A stretch of DNA of 64,000 nt from Caldicellulosiruptor kronotskyensis 2002 (GCF_000166775.1 NC_014720.1:831501-895500), one strand, 5' to 3'. Positions 16,013-21,754 are shown, counted from the first letter of the stretch. The notes: a model not told the origin generated them from the letters alone. Program-made: numbers and translations.

Positions 16013-16312
16013 AACGCAGGCAAGTCACCCCCTTTCTAAAAAATGGGTGTGTTGGGGAAATTAAATAGAGTAGAAAAGGGGGTGATATGTTTGGGTAGGG
16101 AATTTCTACAACTATCATTAAAAGCAGGCACAGCTATAATAATTACGTTATTAGTAATAATTGCAAAGGCTAATATCGAAATAGTGATTGGATTCGTTCC
16201 CCTGAAGGTTAAAATAAAAAAGAAAGTAGTTAGGTAATTTTATACCTAACTACTTTCAAGCCACCCAAACACCTGCGTTCCTATAAATCTTAAAACTTTC
16301 CCCAACACACCC
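16013..16312 (+). promoter_or_regulatory. RNA fold of toxin-like module A (long-range pairing, sequestered ribosome site)
   Basis: Three pairings are visible in the mRNA. AACGCAGG (16013-16020) pairs with CCTGCGTT (16272-16279). TCACCCCCTTT (16025-16035) pairs perfectly with the ribosome site AAAGGGGGTGA (16075-16085). GGGTGTGTTGGGGAAA (16045-16060) pairs perfectly with TTTCCCCAACACACCC (16297-16312). The same pairings recur in module B with compensatory changes. Confidence 0.75.
16091..16237 (+). CDS. Hydrophobic 48-residue peptide, type I toxin-like, copy A
   Basis: Read from TTG 16091 with GGGGGTGAT just upstream. The peptide has one membrane helix ('AGTAIIITLLVIIAKA', about 12-27) and a basic tail ending KVKIKKKVVR. 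The same start, same length and the tail pattern P-[LF]-[KR]-V-x-I-K-K-x-V-V-[KR] occur in copy B at 17031. An in-frame ATG at 16043 would translate through the ribosome-site hairpin and is rejected. A short hydrophobic peptide, sequestered ribosome site and convergent antisense RNA fit a type I toxin. The sequence matches no family I know, such as TxpA, Fst or Hok. Confidence 0.65.
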   Translation: MGREFLQLSLKAGTAIIITLLVIIAKANIEIVIGFVPLKVKIKKKVVR

Positions 16313-16313
16313 T
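16211..16313 (-). ncRNA. Antisense RNA of module A
   Basis: On the minus strand an extended -10 box TGGTATAAT (TATAAT at 16325-16320) predicts a start near 16313. About 100 nt downstream, the 15-bp stem GAAAGTAGTTAGGTA/TACCTAACTACTTTC (16222-16257) is followed by TTTTTTATTTT, an intrinsic terminator. The RNA overlaps the 3' end of the peptide gene and covers the 3' arms of both long-range pairings. No good -35 box is seen. Confidence 0.65.
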
Positions 16314-16360
16314 ACCCTTATTATACCACATTTTAAAAGTTTGAGACATAACAAATTTTA

Positions 16361-16406
16361 GGGCAACTGCCTCGGAGTTATACCAATAAGAAAGGGGAGT
16401 TAAACC
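16361..16406 (+). repeat. Intergenic GAGTT unit 6
   Basis: Short hairpin GGCA-ac-TGCC; CTCGGAGTTATACC (site 16375-16384); GGGGAGTTAAACC (site 16397-16406) touches ATG 16407. Confidence 0.8.
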
Positions 16407-16637
16407 ATGATAAGAGTTGTAAACAATGGAGAAGTTGTACTTATAACCTTTGTTAATGGCAAAATTAGACTCACTGTAAAGAAAAAGGGAACTGTAATTA
16501 AAGTAGTCGACGATGAGCTGGTAAAAGATGCACTAAAACAAGTACGAGAATTTGTCGATGAGGGTACTTTTGTTATGGTAACAGATGTGTTAAGAACAGT
16601 CCTGAGAGAAAAGAAAAAAGAAAATGTACCAGCGTAG
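16407..16637 (+). CDS. Hypothetical small protein
   Basis: 76 residues: three or four predicted beta strands ('IRVVNNGEVVLITFVNGKIRLTV') and then two helices, with a basic C terminus. No family is recognised. It lies between the two zinc-ribbon/peptide units and has the standard GAGTTAAACC-ATG start context of this operon. Confidence 0.55.
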   Translation: MIRVVNNGEVVLITFVNGKIRLTVKKKGTVIKVVDDELVKDALKQVREFVDEGTFVMVTDVLRTVLREKKKENVPA

Positions 16638-16638
16638 C

Positions 16639-16699
16639 TTCTTGGCAGGGACTTGTCCCCTGCCTCAGAGTTAAACAATTAAGAAAGGGGAGTTGACCT
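16639..16699 (+). repeat. Intergenic hairpin/GAGTT unit 7
   Basis: Hairpin GGCAGGGAC-ttg-TCCCCTGCC; GAGTTAAAC at 16668; GGGGAGTTGACCT (site 16690-16699) touches ATG 16700. Confidence 0.8.
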
Positions 16700-16897
16700 A
16701 TGAAATGCCAAAATTGTAGCGGAAAAAATTTTGAGTTATACTTTCGTTGGTTTGGAGTATATATTGAACAAGGTATTGGAGCCTATGTAACAGAGCATGA
16801 TATTTCAGAAGCACGATGTGCTGACTGCGGTTATGAGCTTTCAGATGAAGAGGTAGACAAATTATTTAAAGAAATTAACTTTATCCGAAACGACTGA
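16700..16897 (+). CDS. Small zinc-ribbon protein, copy B
   Basis: 65 residues, paralogous to the gene at 15760. Both CxxC pairs (3-6 and 45-48) and the 'FGVYIE' and 'SEARCADCGYELS' blocks are conserved, while loops and the C-terminal helix have diverged. Conservation of both cysteine pairs after divergence suggests both copies are functional. It is followed by peptide module B. Confidence 0.7.
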   Translation: MKCQNCSGKNFELYFRWFGVYIEQGIGAYVTEHDISEARCADCGYELSDEEVDKLFKEINFIRND

Positions 16898-16949
16898 GCA
16901 AGGGAAACATCCCTTGCTTCTCAGGAGTCAAACTATAAACTGAGTCGAC
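16897..16949 (+). repeat. Intergenic hairpin/GAGTC unit 8
   Basis: Hairpin AGCAAGGGA-aac-ATCCCTTGCT; GAGTCAAAC at 16925; GAGTCGAC at 16942, leading into module B. Confidence 0.7.
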
Positions 16950-17233
16950 AGCGCAGGCAAGTCACCCCCTTTTTTAGATATGGGGATGTTGGGGAGAAAT
17001 AAACATGCAAAAACAAAGGGGGTGACATCGTTGAGTATTGAGGTAATAAAAATTGTTTCAGCCAGTGTAGTGGTTGCAGTAAGTGTACTTGCAATTTGTC
17101 TGACTAAAGCGAATTATAGAATCAGTCTAAGTATAAAACCCTTCAGGGTTCAAATAAAAAAAGAAGTGGTAAAGTAAAACTTTACCACTTCCTGTTCAAC
17201 GCCTGCGCTTTAAAATAAATCCCCAACATCCCC
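16950..17233 (+). promoter_or_regulatory. RNA fold of toxin-like module B
   Basis: AGCGCAGGC (16950-16958) pairs with GCCTGCGCT (17201-17209). TCACCCCCTTT (16962-16972) pairs with the ribosome site AAAGGGGGTGA (17015-17025). GGGGATGTTGGGGA (16982-16995) pairs with TCCCCAACATCCCC (17220-17233). Where the sequence differs from module A, both strands of the helix changed together. Confidence 0.75.
17031..17177 (+). CDS. Hydrophobic 48-residue peptide, type I toxin-like, copy B
   Basis: TTG 17031 follows GGGGGTGACATCG, the same arrangement as copy A. One membrane helix spans about 5-24 ('IVSASVVVAVSVLAICLT') and the basic tail ends FRVQIKKEVVK. The length equals copy A exactly although the membrane segment has almost no identity, which argues for selection on peptide properties. 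An upstream in-frame ATG at 16980 lies inside the pairing element and is rejected. Confidence 0.65.
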   Translation: MSIEVIKIVSASVVVAVSVLAICLTKANYRISLSIKPFRVQIKKEVVK

Positions 17234-17234
17234 C
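17152..17234 (-). ncRNA. Antisense RNA of module B
   Basis: The minus-strand promoter is TTGTAG, 17 bp, TATAAT (17246-17241), with an extended TGG. It predicts a start near 17234. The stem GAAGTGGTAAAGT/ACTTTACCACTTC (17163-17191) followed by TTTTTTTATTT ends it after about 83 nt. Position relative to the peptide gene is the same as in module A. Confidence 0.7.
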
Positions 17235-17335
17235 AAAATTATTATACCACTTTCAAGATATTTCTACAACCAATTTTCAGGCAAATATCTCAATAGACAA
17301 CGTTACAGCATTCTTCAGCCCAGTAGAAGTCTTAC

Positions 17336-17391
17336 GGCGGGAATTTTTCCCTGCCTCTAAAGTAGAACAATATAAGAAAGGGGAGTTGAAC
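17336..17391 (+). repeat. Intergenic hairpin/GAGTT unit 9
   Basis: Hairpin GGCGGG-aattttt-CCCTGCC; degenerate AAGTAGAAC at 17360; GGGGAGTTGAAC (site 17383-17391) touches ATG 17392. Confidence 0.7.
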
Positions 17392-18369
17392 ATGATAGAG
17401 TTAATTGATGTTATGAAAGGAAGTTACTCAAGACTTCAGCTTTTTGAGAAGTGCCAGAAAGCCTTTTATTACAAATACGTAAAAGGAATTGAGTACAGCA
17501 CACCTGCAATGGAGTTTGGCAGAATCATCCACGAAGAACTTGCAAAATTTTTAACTACTGGCGTCGAAGGTGAGAACGTTAAACAATTCCTTACCCAAAA
17601 AGTCAGACATTATGCTGGTGTTCATCCTGAATACGTCGAGTTTGAACTCAAATTCACATCGCCATCTGGTACGGAATACACAGCTGTGATTGACCTTTTT
17701 GATAACAGAACATCAAAAGTGCTGGACTGGAAAACAAGTTGGCAGAAGAGCTCAGATGTAAAACAGTTATACCTTTATGCGAATGCACTTAAACAGAATG
17801 GTTATGAACCACGCTACCTGTCGTTCTTCTATTTGAGGTACAACGAAGAGATTGAGACAGAGTTGGATCAAAATAAACTTGTTGAAACACTTGATTGGAT
17901 ATCAATAATTGAAGATATAATGAACGAGAAAGTATTCTTGTATTCGATGAGTGGCGATGAAGAAGAATTTGAAAAGAACTACTCATCATGTAAAGGCTGT
18001 CCATACTCAGCAATATGCCTTGGCGAAAATATTACTGACAAACAGAAAGCGTTGGAACTTGCAAAGTACATTGAAGAACTTGAAGCAAAATTAAATGCTG
18101 CAAAAGATGCATTAAAAACATATTTAGAAGAAACGGGAGAAGAACTTGTAACAGATTCAGGAGTATGGCGCTTGACTCCGGTAAATAGTTTTAGCTTTGA
18201 CACTCGTAAAGTTTGGGAATATATTAAAAGTGTTGGCAAAGATCCAATTGAATTTGCAAACTTCACAGCAACAAATCTTAAGAAATTAAAGCTAACAGAT
18301 GATGTATTAGAGCAATTAGGTGAGAGAAAAATCACATATCAATTGAAAAAAGTAAAGAAACAGGGTTGA
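17392..18369 (+). CDS. PD-(D/E)XK nuclease of the RecB/Cas4/AddB type with iron-sulfur cysteines
   Basis: 325 residues. The nuclease core includes 'SYSRLQLFEKC', 'GRIIHEEL', Asp101 ('AVIDLF') and Asp112-x-Lys114 ('LDWKTSW') followed by 'QLYLYANAL'. Cys21, Cys200, Cys203 and Cys209 ('CKGCPYSAIC') have the 4Fe-4S spacing of AddB and Cas4 nucleases. No helicase domain is fused. With Bet in the same operon it probably forms an exonuclease-annealase pair for homologous recombination (inference). ATG 17392 directly follows GAGTTGAAC; TTG 17386 would lie inside it. Confidence 0.88.
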   Translation: MIELIDVMKGSYSRLQLFEKCQKAFYYKYVKGIEYSTPAMEFGRIIHEELAKFLTTGVEGENVKQFLTQKVRHYAGVHPEYVEFELKFTSPSGTEYTAVIDLFDNRTSKVLDWKTSWQKSSDVKQLYLYANALKQNGYEPRYLSFFYLRYNEEIETELDQNKLVETLDWISIIEDIMNEKVFLYSMSGDEEEFEKNYSSCKGCPYSAICLGENITDKQKALELAKYIEELEAKLNAAKDALKTYLEETGEELVTDSGVWRLTPVNSFSFDTRKVWEYIKSVGKDPIEFANFTATNLKKLKLTDDVLEQLGERKITYQLKKVKKQG

Positions 18370-18427
18370 GAAGGATATCCTTCTCTTCCCTCTCCTTTCG
18401 GAGTAAAACCGAAAGGGGGAGTTGAAC
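18370..18427 (+). repeat. Intergenic hairpin/GAGT unit 10
   Basis: Hairpin GAGAAGGA-TATCCTTCTC; CTTTCGGAGTAAAACC (site 18401-18410) with GGTTTTACTCC-type symmetry to CGAAAGG; GGGGGAGTTGAAC (site 18419-18427) touches GTG 18428. Confidence 0.75.
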
Positions 18428-18919
18428 GTGAAAAACCAGCTTAGTTTTTTTGATAGAAAGGTATATGCACCTGAGCCAAGATGTATTGCACAAAAATACC
18501 GAATTTCACTAATAAAAGAGGAGTCTTTTGCATATAACTTTCAACTTGCGAATGTTAGTCTTGCAGTTGACTTTCTAAAAAAACATCTAAAATTACATTT
18601 AGAACCTGAAGAAGTTTTAGTTGTACTTTGTCTCGATGTCCAGTTAAACCTGAATGCTATTTTTGAAGTAAGCAGAGGGACGCTCAACTTTGCTCCTGCT
18701 AATACACGTGAAATTTTTAAGAGGGTACTACTAACAAACTGTCACAGTATAATCATTGCGCATAACCATCCCGGTGGTTCTGCAAAACCATCGATGGATG
18801 ACATCGACACGACAAAGAAAATAAAAGAAGCTGCACAACTGCTGGACATAAGGCTCAACGACCACATTATTATAGCAGAAGATTCCTATTATTCGTTCTC
18901 ACAAGCAGGAATACTATAG
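18428..18919 (+). CDS. RadC-like JAB/MPN-domain protein
   Basis: 163 residues, essentially the RadC C-terminal JAB1/MPN+ domain. The metal motif is His112-x-His114-Pro-Gly-Gly ('IAHNHPGGSAKPSMDD'), preceded by 'VSRGTLNFAPANTREIFKRVL'. Chromosomal RadC is about 225 residues with an N-terminal helix-hairpin-helix; this mobile-element form lacks it. The biochemical role of RadC is unresolved. The GTG start is set by the adjacent GAGTTGAAC repeat. Confidence 0.88.
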   Translation: MKNQLSFFDRKVYAPEPRCIAQKYRISLIKEESFAYNFQLANVSLAVDFLKKHLKLHLEPEEVLVVLCLDVQLNLNAIFEVSRGTLNFAPANTREIFKRVLLTNCHSIIIAHNHPGGSAKPSMDDIDTTKKIKEAAQLLDIRLNDHIIIAEDSYYSFSQAGIL

Positions 18920-19009
18920 GAGAGGTGCTCCCTCTCCCTCTTGTCGGAGTTTTACTCAAAAGCGAGTAAAACAAAACTGAGTAAAAAATAAGAAGGGAGA
19001 GGGAGTGCC
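18917..19009 (+). repeat. Intergenic hairpin/GAGT unit 11
   Basis: Hairpin GGAGAGG-tgct-CCCTCTCC; GAGTTTTACTC (18947-18957); GAGTAAAAC at 18964; GAGTAAAAA at 18979; GGGAGTGCC ending at 19009 next to ATG 19010. Confidence 0.7.
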
Positions 19010-20125
19010 ATGATGAAACATGAACTTGTTGACATTAGGATGGATTTTGTGTTGAATTTATTAAGACTTCATGTTGTAAAACAACATGGTAACGAGTTGA
19101 ACACTTATTGTCCGAAGTGTGATAACAAGATAAAAGGAGAAGGACACCTTTATATCAATGTTTACAAGAACACATTTTACTGCCACAAGTGTGGCGTGGG
19201 CGGAAATGCGCTTCAGCTCTATGCATGGTTGAACAATTTGGATACAAAAGAAGCTTACAGGGAAATTGTACAAGAACTAAAAGGCGCAAAAAGAGCACGT
19301 AAAGCTGTTGCAGAACCTACTGCCACATATAACGTCAATGTTGTCAAGACTGAAAATCTTGCACCAGTAGAGCAAAGAGATTTGGTTTACAGGGAATTCC
19401 TGAACTTGTTAGACCTCGACGATGAGCACAGAGAACACCTGCTGGGAAGAGGTTTAACTGACACATTTACAAAATTCAAAATGTATAAAAGTCTAAACAT
19501 CAAAGACGAAAAAAGTAGAAAAGAAATTTGCAAAAAGCTCATTGAAAAAGGTTTAACCTTAGAGGGAGTACCTGGCTTCTTCAGACACTCTAACGGCGAT
19601 TGGGACTTTATCCCATACAACGGCTTCTGTATACCTGTCCGTGATTTAGAGGGCAGGATACAGGGATTGCAGGTTAGAATTGTCGGAGATACTAATGGTG
19701 GCAAATACAGGTGGTTTTCATCGGGTAACATTCCTACTGGAACAGGAGCTAAAAACTTTGTACATGTTGTAGGTACATTTAATGAAGAGAGATACAAAAG
19801 AGTATTTATAATCGAAGGCGCTCTCAAAGCTGATATATGTTCATATCTTATGGATGGCGAAATGTTCATAGGAATCCCTGGTATTGCAAATAGCCACGAT
19901 CAAGTAGTTGAAGTTGTAAAAAAGCTCGGACTGAAATATGAAGGAGAGGTATATGTAGTAGTTGACAATGACTATTATGATAAAAAAGAAGTAAAAAATT
20001 CATTTGAAAGGATAAAAAAGAAATTTAATGATAATGGAATTAGCATTTTAAGACTTGGATTTAACTTGAATTACAAAGGCTTTGATGATTATCTGCTTGC
20101 AAAGGTTCGAGGAGAGTGTGTTTAA
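19010..20125 (+). CDS. DnaG-type primase (CHC2 zinc finger plus Toprim)
   Basis: 371 residues. The N-terminal zinc finger is C34xxC37 and C58xxC61 ('YCHKCGVGGNALQL'). The mid-region has the primase core 'GFCIPVRDLEGRIQGLQVRI'. The Toprim domain has 'FIIEGALKADI' and 'VYVVVDNDYYDKKE'. The helicase-binding C terminus of chromosomal DnaG is missing, as in phage and plasmid primases. It is the last gene of the recombination operon and probably primes lagging-strand or post-transfer synthesis of the element. Confidence 0.9.
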   Translation: MMKHELVDIRMDFVLNLLRLHVVKQHGNELNTYCPKCDNKIKGEGHLYINVYKNTFYCHKCGVGGNALQLYAWLNNLDTKEAYREIVQELKGAKRARKAVAEPTATYNVNVVKTENLAPVEQRDLVYREFLNLLDLDDEHREHLLGRGLTDTFTKFKMYKSLNIKDEKSRKEICKKLIEKGLTLEGVPGFFRHSNGDWDFIPYNGFCIPVRDLEGRIQGLQVRIVGDTNGGKYRWFSSGNIPTGTGAKNFVHVVGTFNEERYKRVFIIEGALKADICSYLMDGEMFIGIPGIANSHDQVVEVVKKLGLKYEGEVYVVVDNDYYDKKEVKNSFERIKKKFNDNGISILRLGFNLNYKGFDDYLLAKVRGECV

Positions 20126-20151
20126 AAGCTGCACTCTCCTCTTATTTTTTC
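20109..20151 (+). terminator. Intrinsic terminator of the recombination operon
   Basis: GAGGAGAGTG (20109-20118) pairs with CACTCTCCTC (20132-20141), followed by TTATTTTTTC. The 5' arm is inside the last codons of the primase gene. Confidence 0.85.
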
Positions 20152-20238
20152 TTGCAATTAAAAAAGGCGTAAGGTAAAATTATTACATTAATAAAATTCT
20201 TCAAAATAGTTTTTGTGTAAACGAGAGGAGAAAGCAAA

Positions 20239-20643
20239 ATGAACATTAATTTCCTTTCGAGAGACGAAAATGCAATTTTCACATTTATCTTATCAGACCC
20301 TAAAGAAATACTCTTCTTCCTGAGAAATATAGCAAAATTCAACTGGGCTGATAAAATGCAAGAAGATTCCATTGAAGTTATTCCTGTAGACTACGATAGC
20401 GAAAATATTCTTGTGTGTAAACCAGATATAATAGCTAAAGTGACAATAGAAAACAATACAGTATATATTTTTATCTTTTTTGTAAGTAAAGTTCCAGAAT
20501 GCGGTATGAAAAGTATAATATTGAGTAATATGTTGCTTTTCTGGGAGAAAAAGATAAAAGAAGGAACAGATAAAGTTCCGCGAGTAATACCTATTGTAGT
20601 GTACAATGGCAAAGAAACGTGGACTGAACCGATTGAAAGATAG
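20239..20643 (+). CDS. Rpn/YhgA-like nuclease-family protein, truncated
   Basis: 134 residues matching the N-terminal half of RpnA/YhgA-type PD-(D/E)XK proteins: 'FFLRNIAKF', 'VCKPDIIAKVTI', 'LLFWEKKIKEG' and 'RVIPIVVYNGKETWTEP'. Family members are usually about 250-320 residues, but a TAG follows 'PIER' and the reading frame continues for a few plausible residues after it. It is therefore probably a truncated remnant. The ribosome site is GAGGAGAAAG. Confidence 0.65.
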   Translation: MNINFLSRDENAIFTFILSDPKEILFFLRNIAKFNWADKMQEDSIEVIPVDYDSENILVCKPDIIAKVTIENNTVYIFIFFVSKVPECGMKSIILSNMLLFWEKKIKEGTDKVPRVIPIVVYNGKETWTEPIER

Positions 20644-20683
20644 ATAAAAGAACTAACAAAGAACTTCAAAGTTAAGAACTTTA

Positions 20684-20727
20684 CAGCCATAAGTAGTACG
20701 AAAACTGCTTATGGCTTTGTTTTTTAG
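20684..20727 (+). terminator. Intrinsic terminator
   Basis: AGCCATAAG...AGT and ACTGCTTATGGCT form a stem followed by TTGTTTTTTAG. Confidence 0.8.
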
Positions 20728-20737
20728 TGAAACACTA

Positions 20738-20829
20738 TTGAAATAAAGTTATCAATACGATATAATATACTTAAATTCATTGCCAGAAATACAACTTTTA
20801 GGTGTTTATATAGAATGTCAAATTTTTTG
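20738..20829 (+). promoter_or_regulatory. Repeated promoter-leader, copy 1
   Basis: TTGAAA (20738-20743), 17 bp, TATAAT (20761-20766). A conserved 51-nt leader from ATTGCC (20779) to the T run at 20829 follows, containing CTTTTAGGTGTT and AATGTCAAATTTTTTG. Confidence 0.75.
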
Positions 20830-20832
20830 TTG

Positions 20833-20925
20833 TTGCAATTTTAAACAACAGTGGTATAATATATTCAGAATCAATTGCCATAAATGTATCTTTTAGGTGT
20901 TAATACAAAGTGTCAAATTTTTTGA
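20833..20925 (+). promoter_or_regulatory. Repeated promoter-leader, copy 2
   Basis: TTGCAA (20833-20838), 16 bp, TATAAT (20855-20860), with the leader from 20874 (ATTGCC) ending in GTGTCAAATTTTTTG. It is followed by an attenuator-like terminator and then a 34-codon gene. Confidence 0.75.
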
Positions 20926-20934
20926 ATAGGGAAA

Positions 20935-20961
20935 AGGCAGGTTGCTACCTGCCTTTTTTTG
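20935..20961 (+). terminator. Terminator/attenuator before the 34-codon gene
   Basis: AGGCAGGT-tgct-ACCTGCCT then TTTTTT, between leader copy 2 and the ribosome site of the small gene. Confidence 0.8.
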
Positions 20962-20986
20962 TAAACTGCAAAAGGAGTAAGAAAAC

Positions 20987-21091
20987 ATGTTAACGCATCC
21001 ACTGATTATTGTGTTTCTCATATGGTTTGTTCCTTTGGCACTGTTCAAAATCACGGCAATTTTAAAGGATGAAGATGATTCAGAATTTTAG
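20987..21091 (+). CDS. Hydrophobic 34-residue peptide
   Basis: ATG with AAAGGAG 12 bases upstream encodes a peptide with one membrane helix ('PLIIVFLIWFVPLALF', about 5-20) and an acidic tail DEDDSEF. No family is recognised. It lies between promoter-leader copies 2 and 3 and behind an intrinsic terminator, suggesting tight control, as for small membrane toxins or regulators. A clear antisense unit was not found here. Confidence 0.5.
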   Translation: MLTHPLIIVFLIWFVPLALFKITAILKDEDDSEF

Positions 21092-21101
21092 TAATTCCCT
21101 G

Positions 21102-21194
21102 TTGAAACATCCATTTGGTTGTGATAAAATATAATCAAATCTATTGCCAGAAATATACTTTTTAGATGTTTATAAAGAATGTCAAATTTTTTTG
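21102..21194 (+). promoter_or_regulatory. Repeated promoter-leader, copy 3
   Basis: TTGAAA (21102-21107), 17 bp, TAAAAT (21125-21130), with the leader from 21143 (ATTGCCAGAAATA) to GTCAAATTTTTTT. Transcription would enter the structured region 21205-21417. Confidence 0.75.
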
Positions 21195-21204
21195 AAGGGG
21201 GTAT

Positions 21205-21417
21205 GTCAAGAAGCTGTGAGTTTGGCAAAAACACGTTCGTGGTTTGGGGTATTTAAAAGGGAGAAAGGTTTTCCCCTTTCTCCCACCCCACTAATCACCG
21301 CCAGACTCACAGAAGGTGGTATAACTCAAGGTGTAACTCCAGACTATATAGTGATTATATCACAAGTCCATTGCAAATACAATGGACTGCCCTCCAAAGG
21401 GGCACCCCTTTCGGGGT
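21205..21417 (+). ncRNA. Highly structured region, possible plus-strand RNA
   Basis: A 13-bp stem CTGTGAGTTTGGC/GCCAGACTCACAG (21214-21226 with 21300-21312) encloses TGGGGT/ACCCCA and GGGAGAAAGG/CCTTTCTCCC (21245-21290). After a linker come GTGAT/ATCAC, GTCCATTG/CAATGGAC (21366-21387) and ACCCC-tttc-GGGGT (21404-21417). The linker holds GGTATAACTC (21318-21327) and GGTGTAACTCCAGA (21330-21343), reverse complements of the operon's GAGTTNNACC sites. An open frame across it (21144-21464) is judged non-coding. Confidence 0.5.
21252..21347 (-). ncRNA. Minus-strand small RNA with two GAGTTNNACC copies
   Basis: The minus-strand promoter is TTGTAT (21382-21377), 17 bp, TATAAT (21359-21354) with an extended TGA. 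The transcript would begin near 21347, carry GAGTTACACC and GAGTTATACC in tandem within its first 30 nt, and end after the GGGAGAAAGG/CCTTTCTCCC stem with a short TTTT. The layout (promoter, GAGTNNNACC, terminator) repeats that of the operon leader at 13888-14013. Confidence 0.55.
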
Positions 21418-21487
21418 TAATTATAAAACAAAACTTGAAAGAGGCAAAAGACAATGAAAATTAAGAAAGTAGGCAAAAGAGAACTTA

Positions 21488-21563
21488 TGGCAGGGGCGGA
21501 GGGACTCGAACCCCCAGCCAACGGTTTTGGAGACCGCTACTCTACCAATTGAGCTACGCCCCT
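21488..21563 (-). tRNA. tRNA-Trp (CCA)
   Basis: Cloverleaf on the minus strand: acceptor AGGGGCG/CGCCCCT, anticodon loop CTCCAAA with anticodon CCA, T-loop GGTTCGAGTCC, and an encoded 3' CCA. It lies at the junction between the mobile element and ordinary chromosomal genes, so it may be the integration target; the other attachment site would be outside the window. Confidence 0.95.
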
Positions 21564-21710
21564 ACACTTATTTTATTATAAGGGAAGAGATGTAGAATTG
21601 TCAATATCTTTTTAGGATGCACTTTTGAAAAGTCAAAGAAAAAACCAGATATAATAGGAATAAATAAAAGTTAAAGATAATAATGGTTTGGTTTTAAGTG
21701 AGATTTGTGA

Positions 21711-21716
21711 TATAAT
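21711..21716 (+). promoter_or_regulatory. Extended -10 box of the GH4 gene
   Basis: TGATATAAT, about 38 bp upstream of the TTG start; no convincing -35. Confidence 0.5.
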
Positions 21717-21754
21717 TTATTTGAAATTCACAATTATTATAGGAGGGAGTAATA

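Noticed and set aside
20644-20683. Stop codon readthrough of the Rpn-like gene
   Set aside because: The frame continues for only about 25 residues into a terminator, far short of the full family length, so truncation is more likely.
21144-21464. 106-codon plus-strand open frame
   Set aside because: It runs through promoter-leader copy 3 and strong RNA stems, has no sensible ribosome site, and its translation shows no domain.
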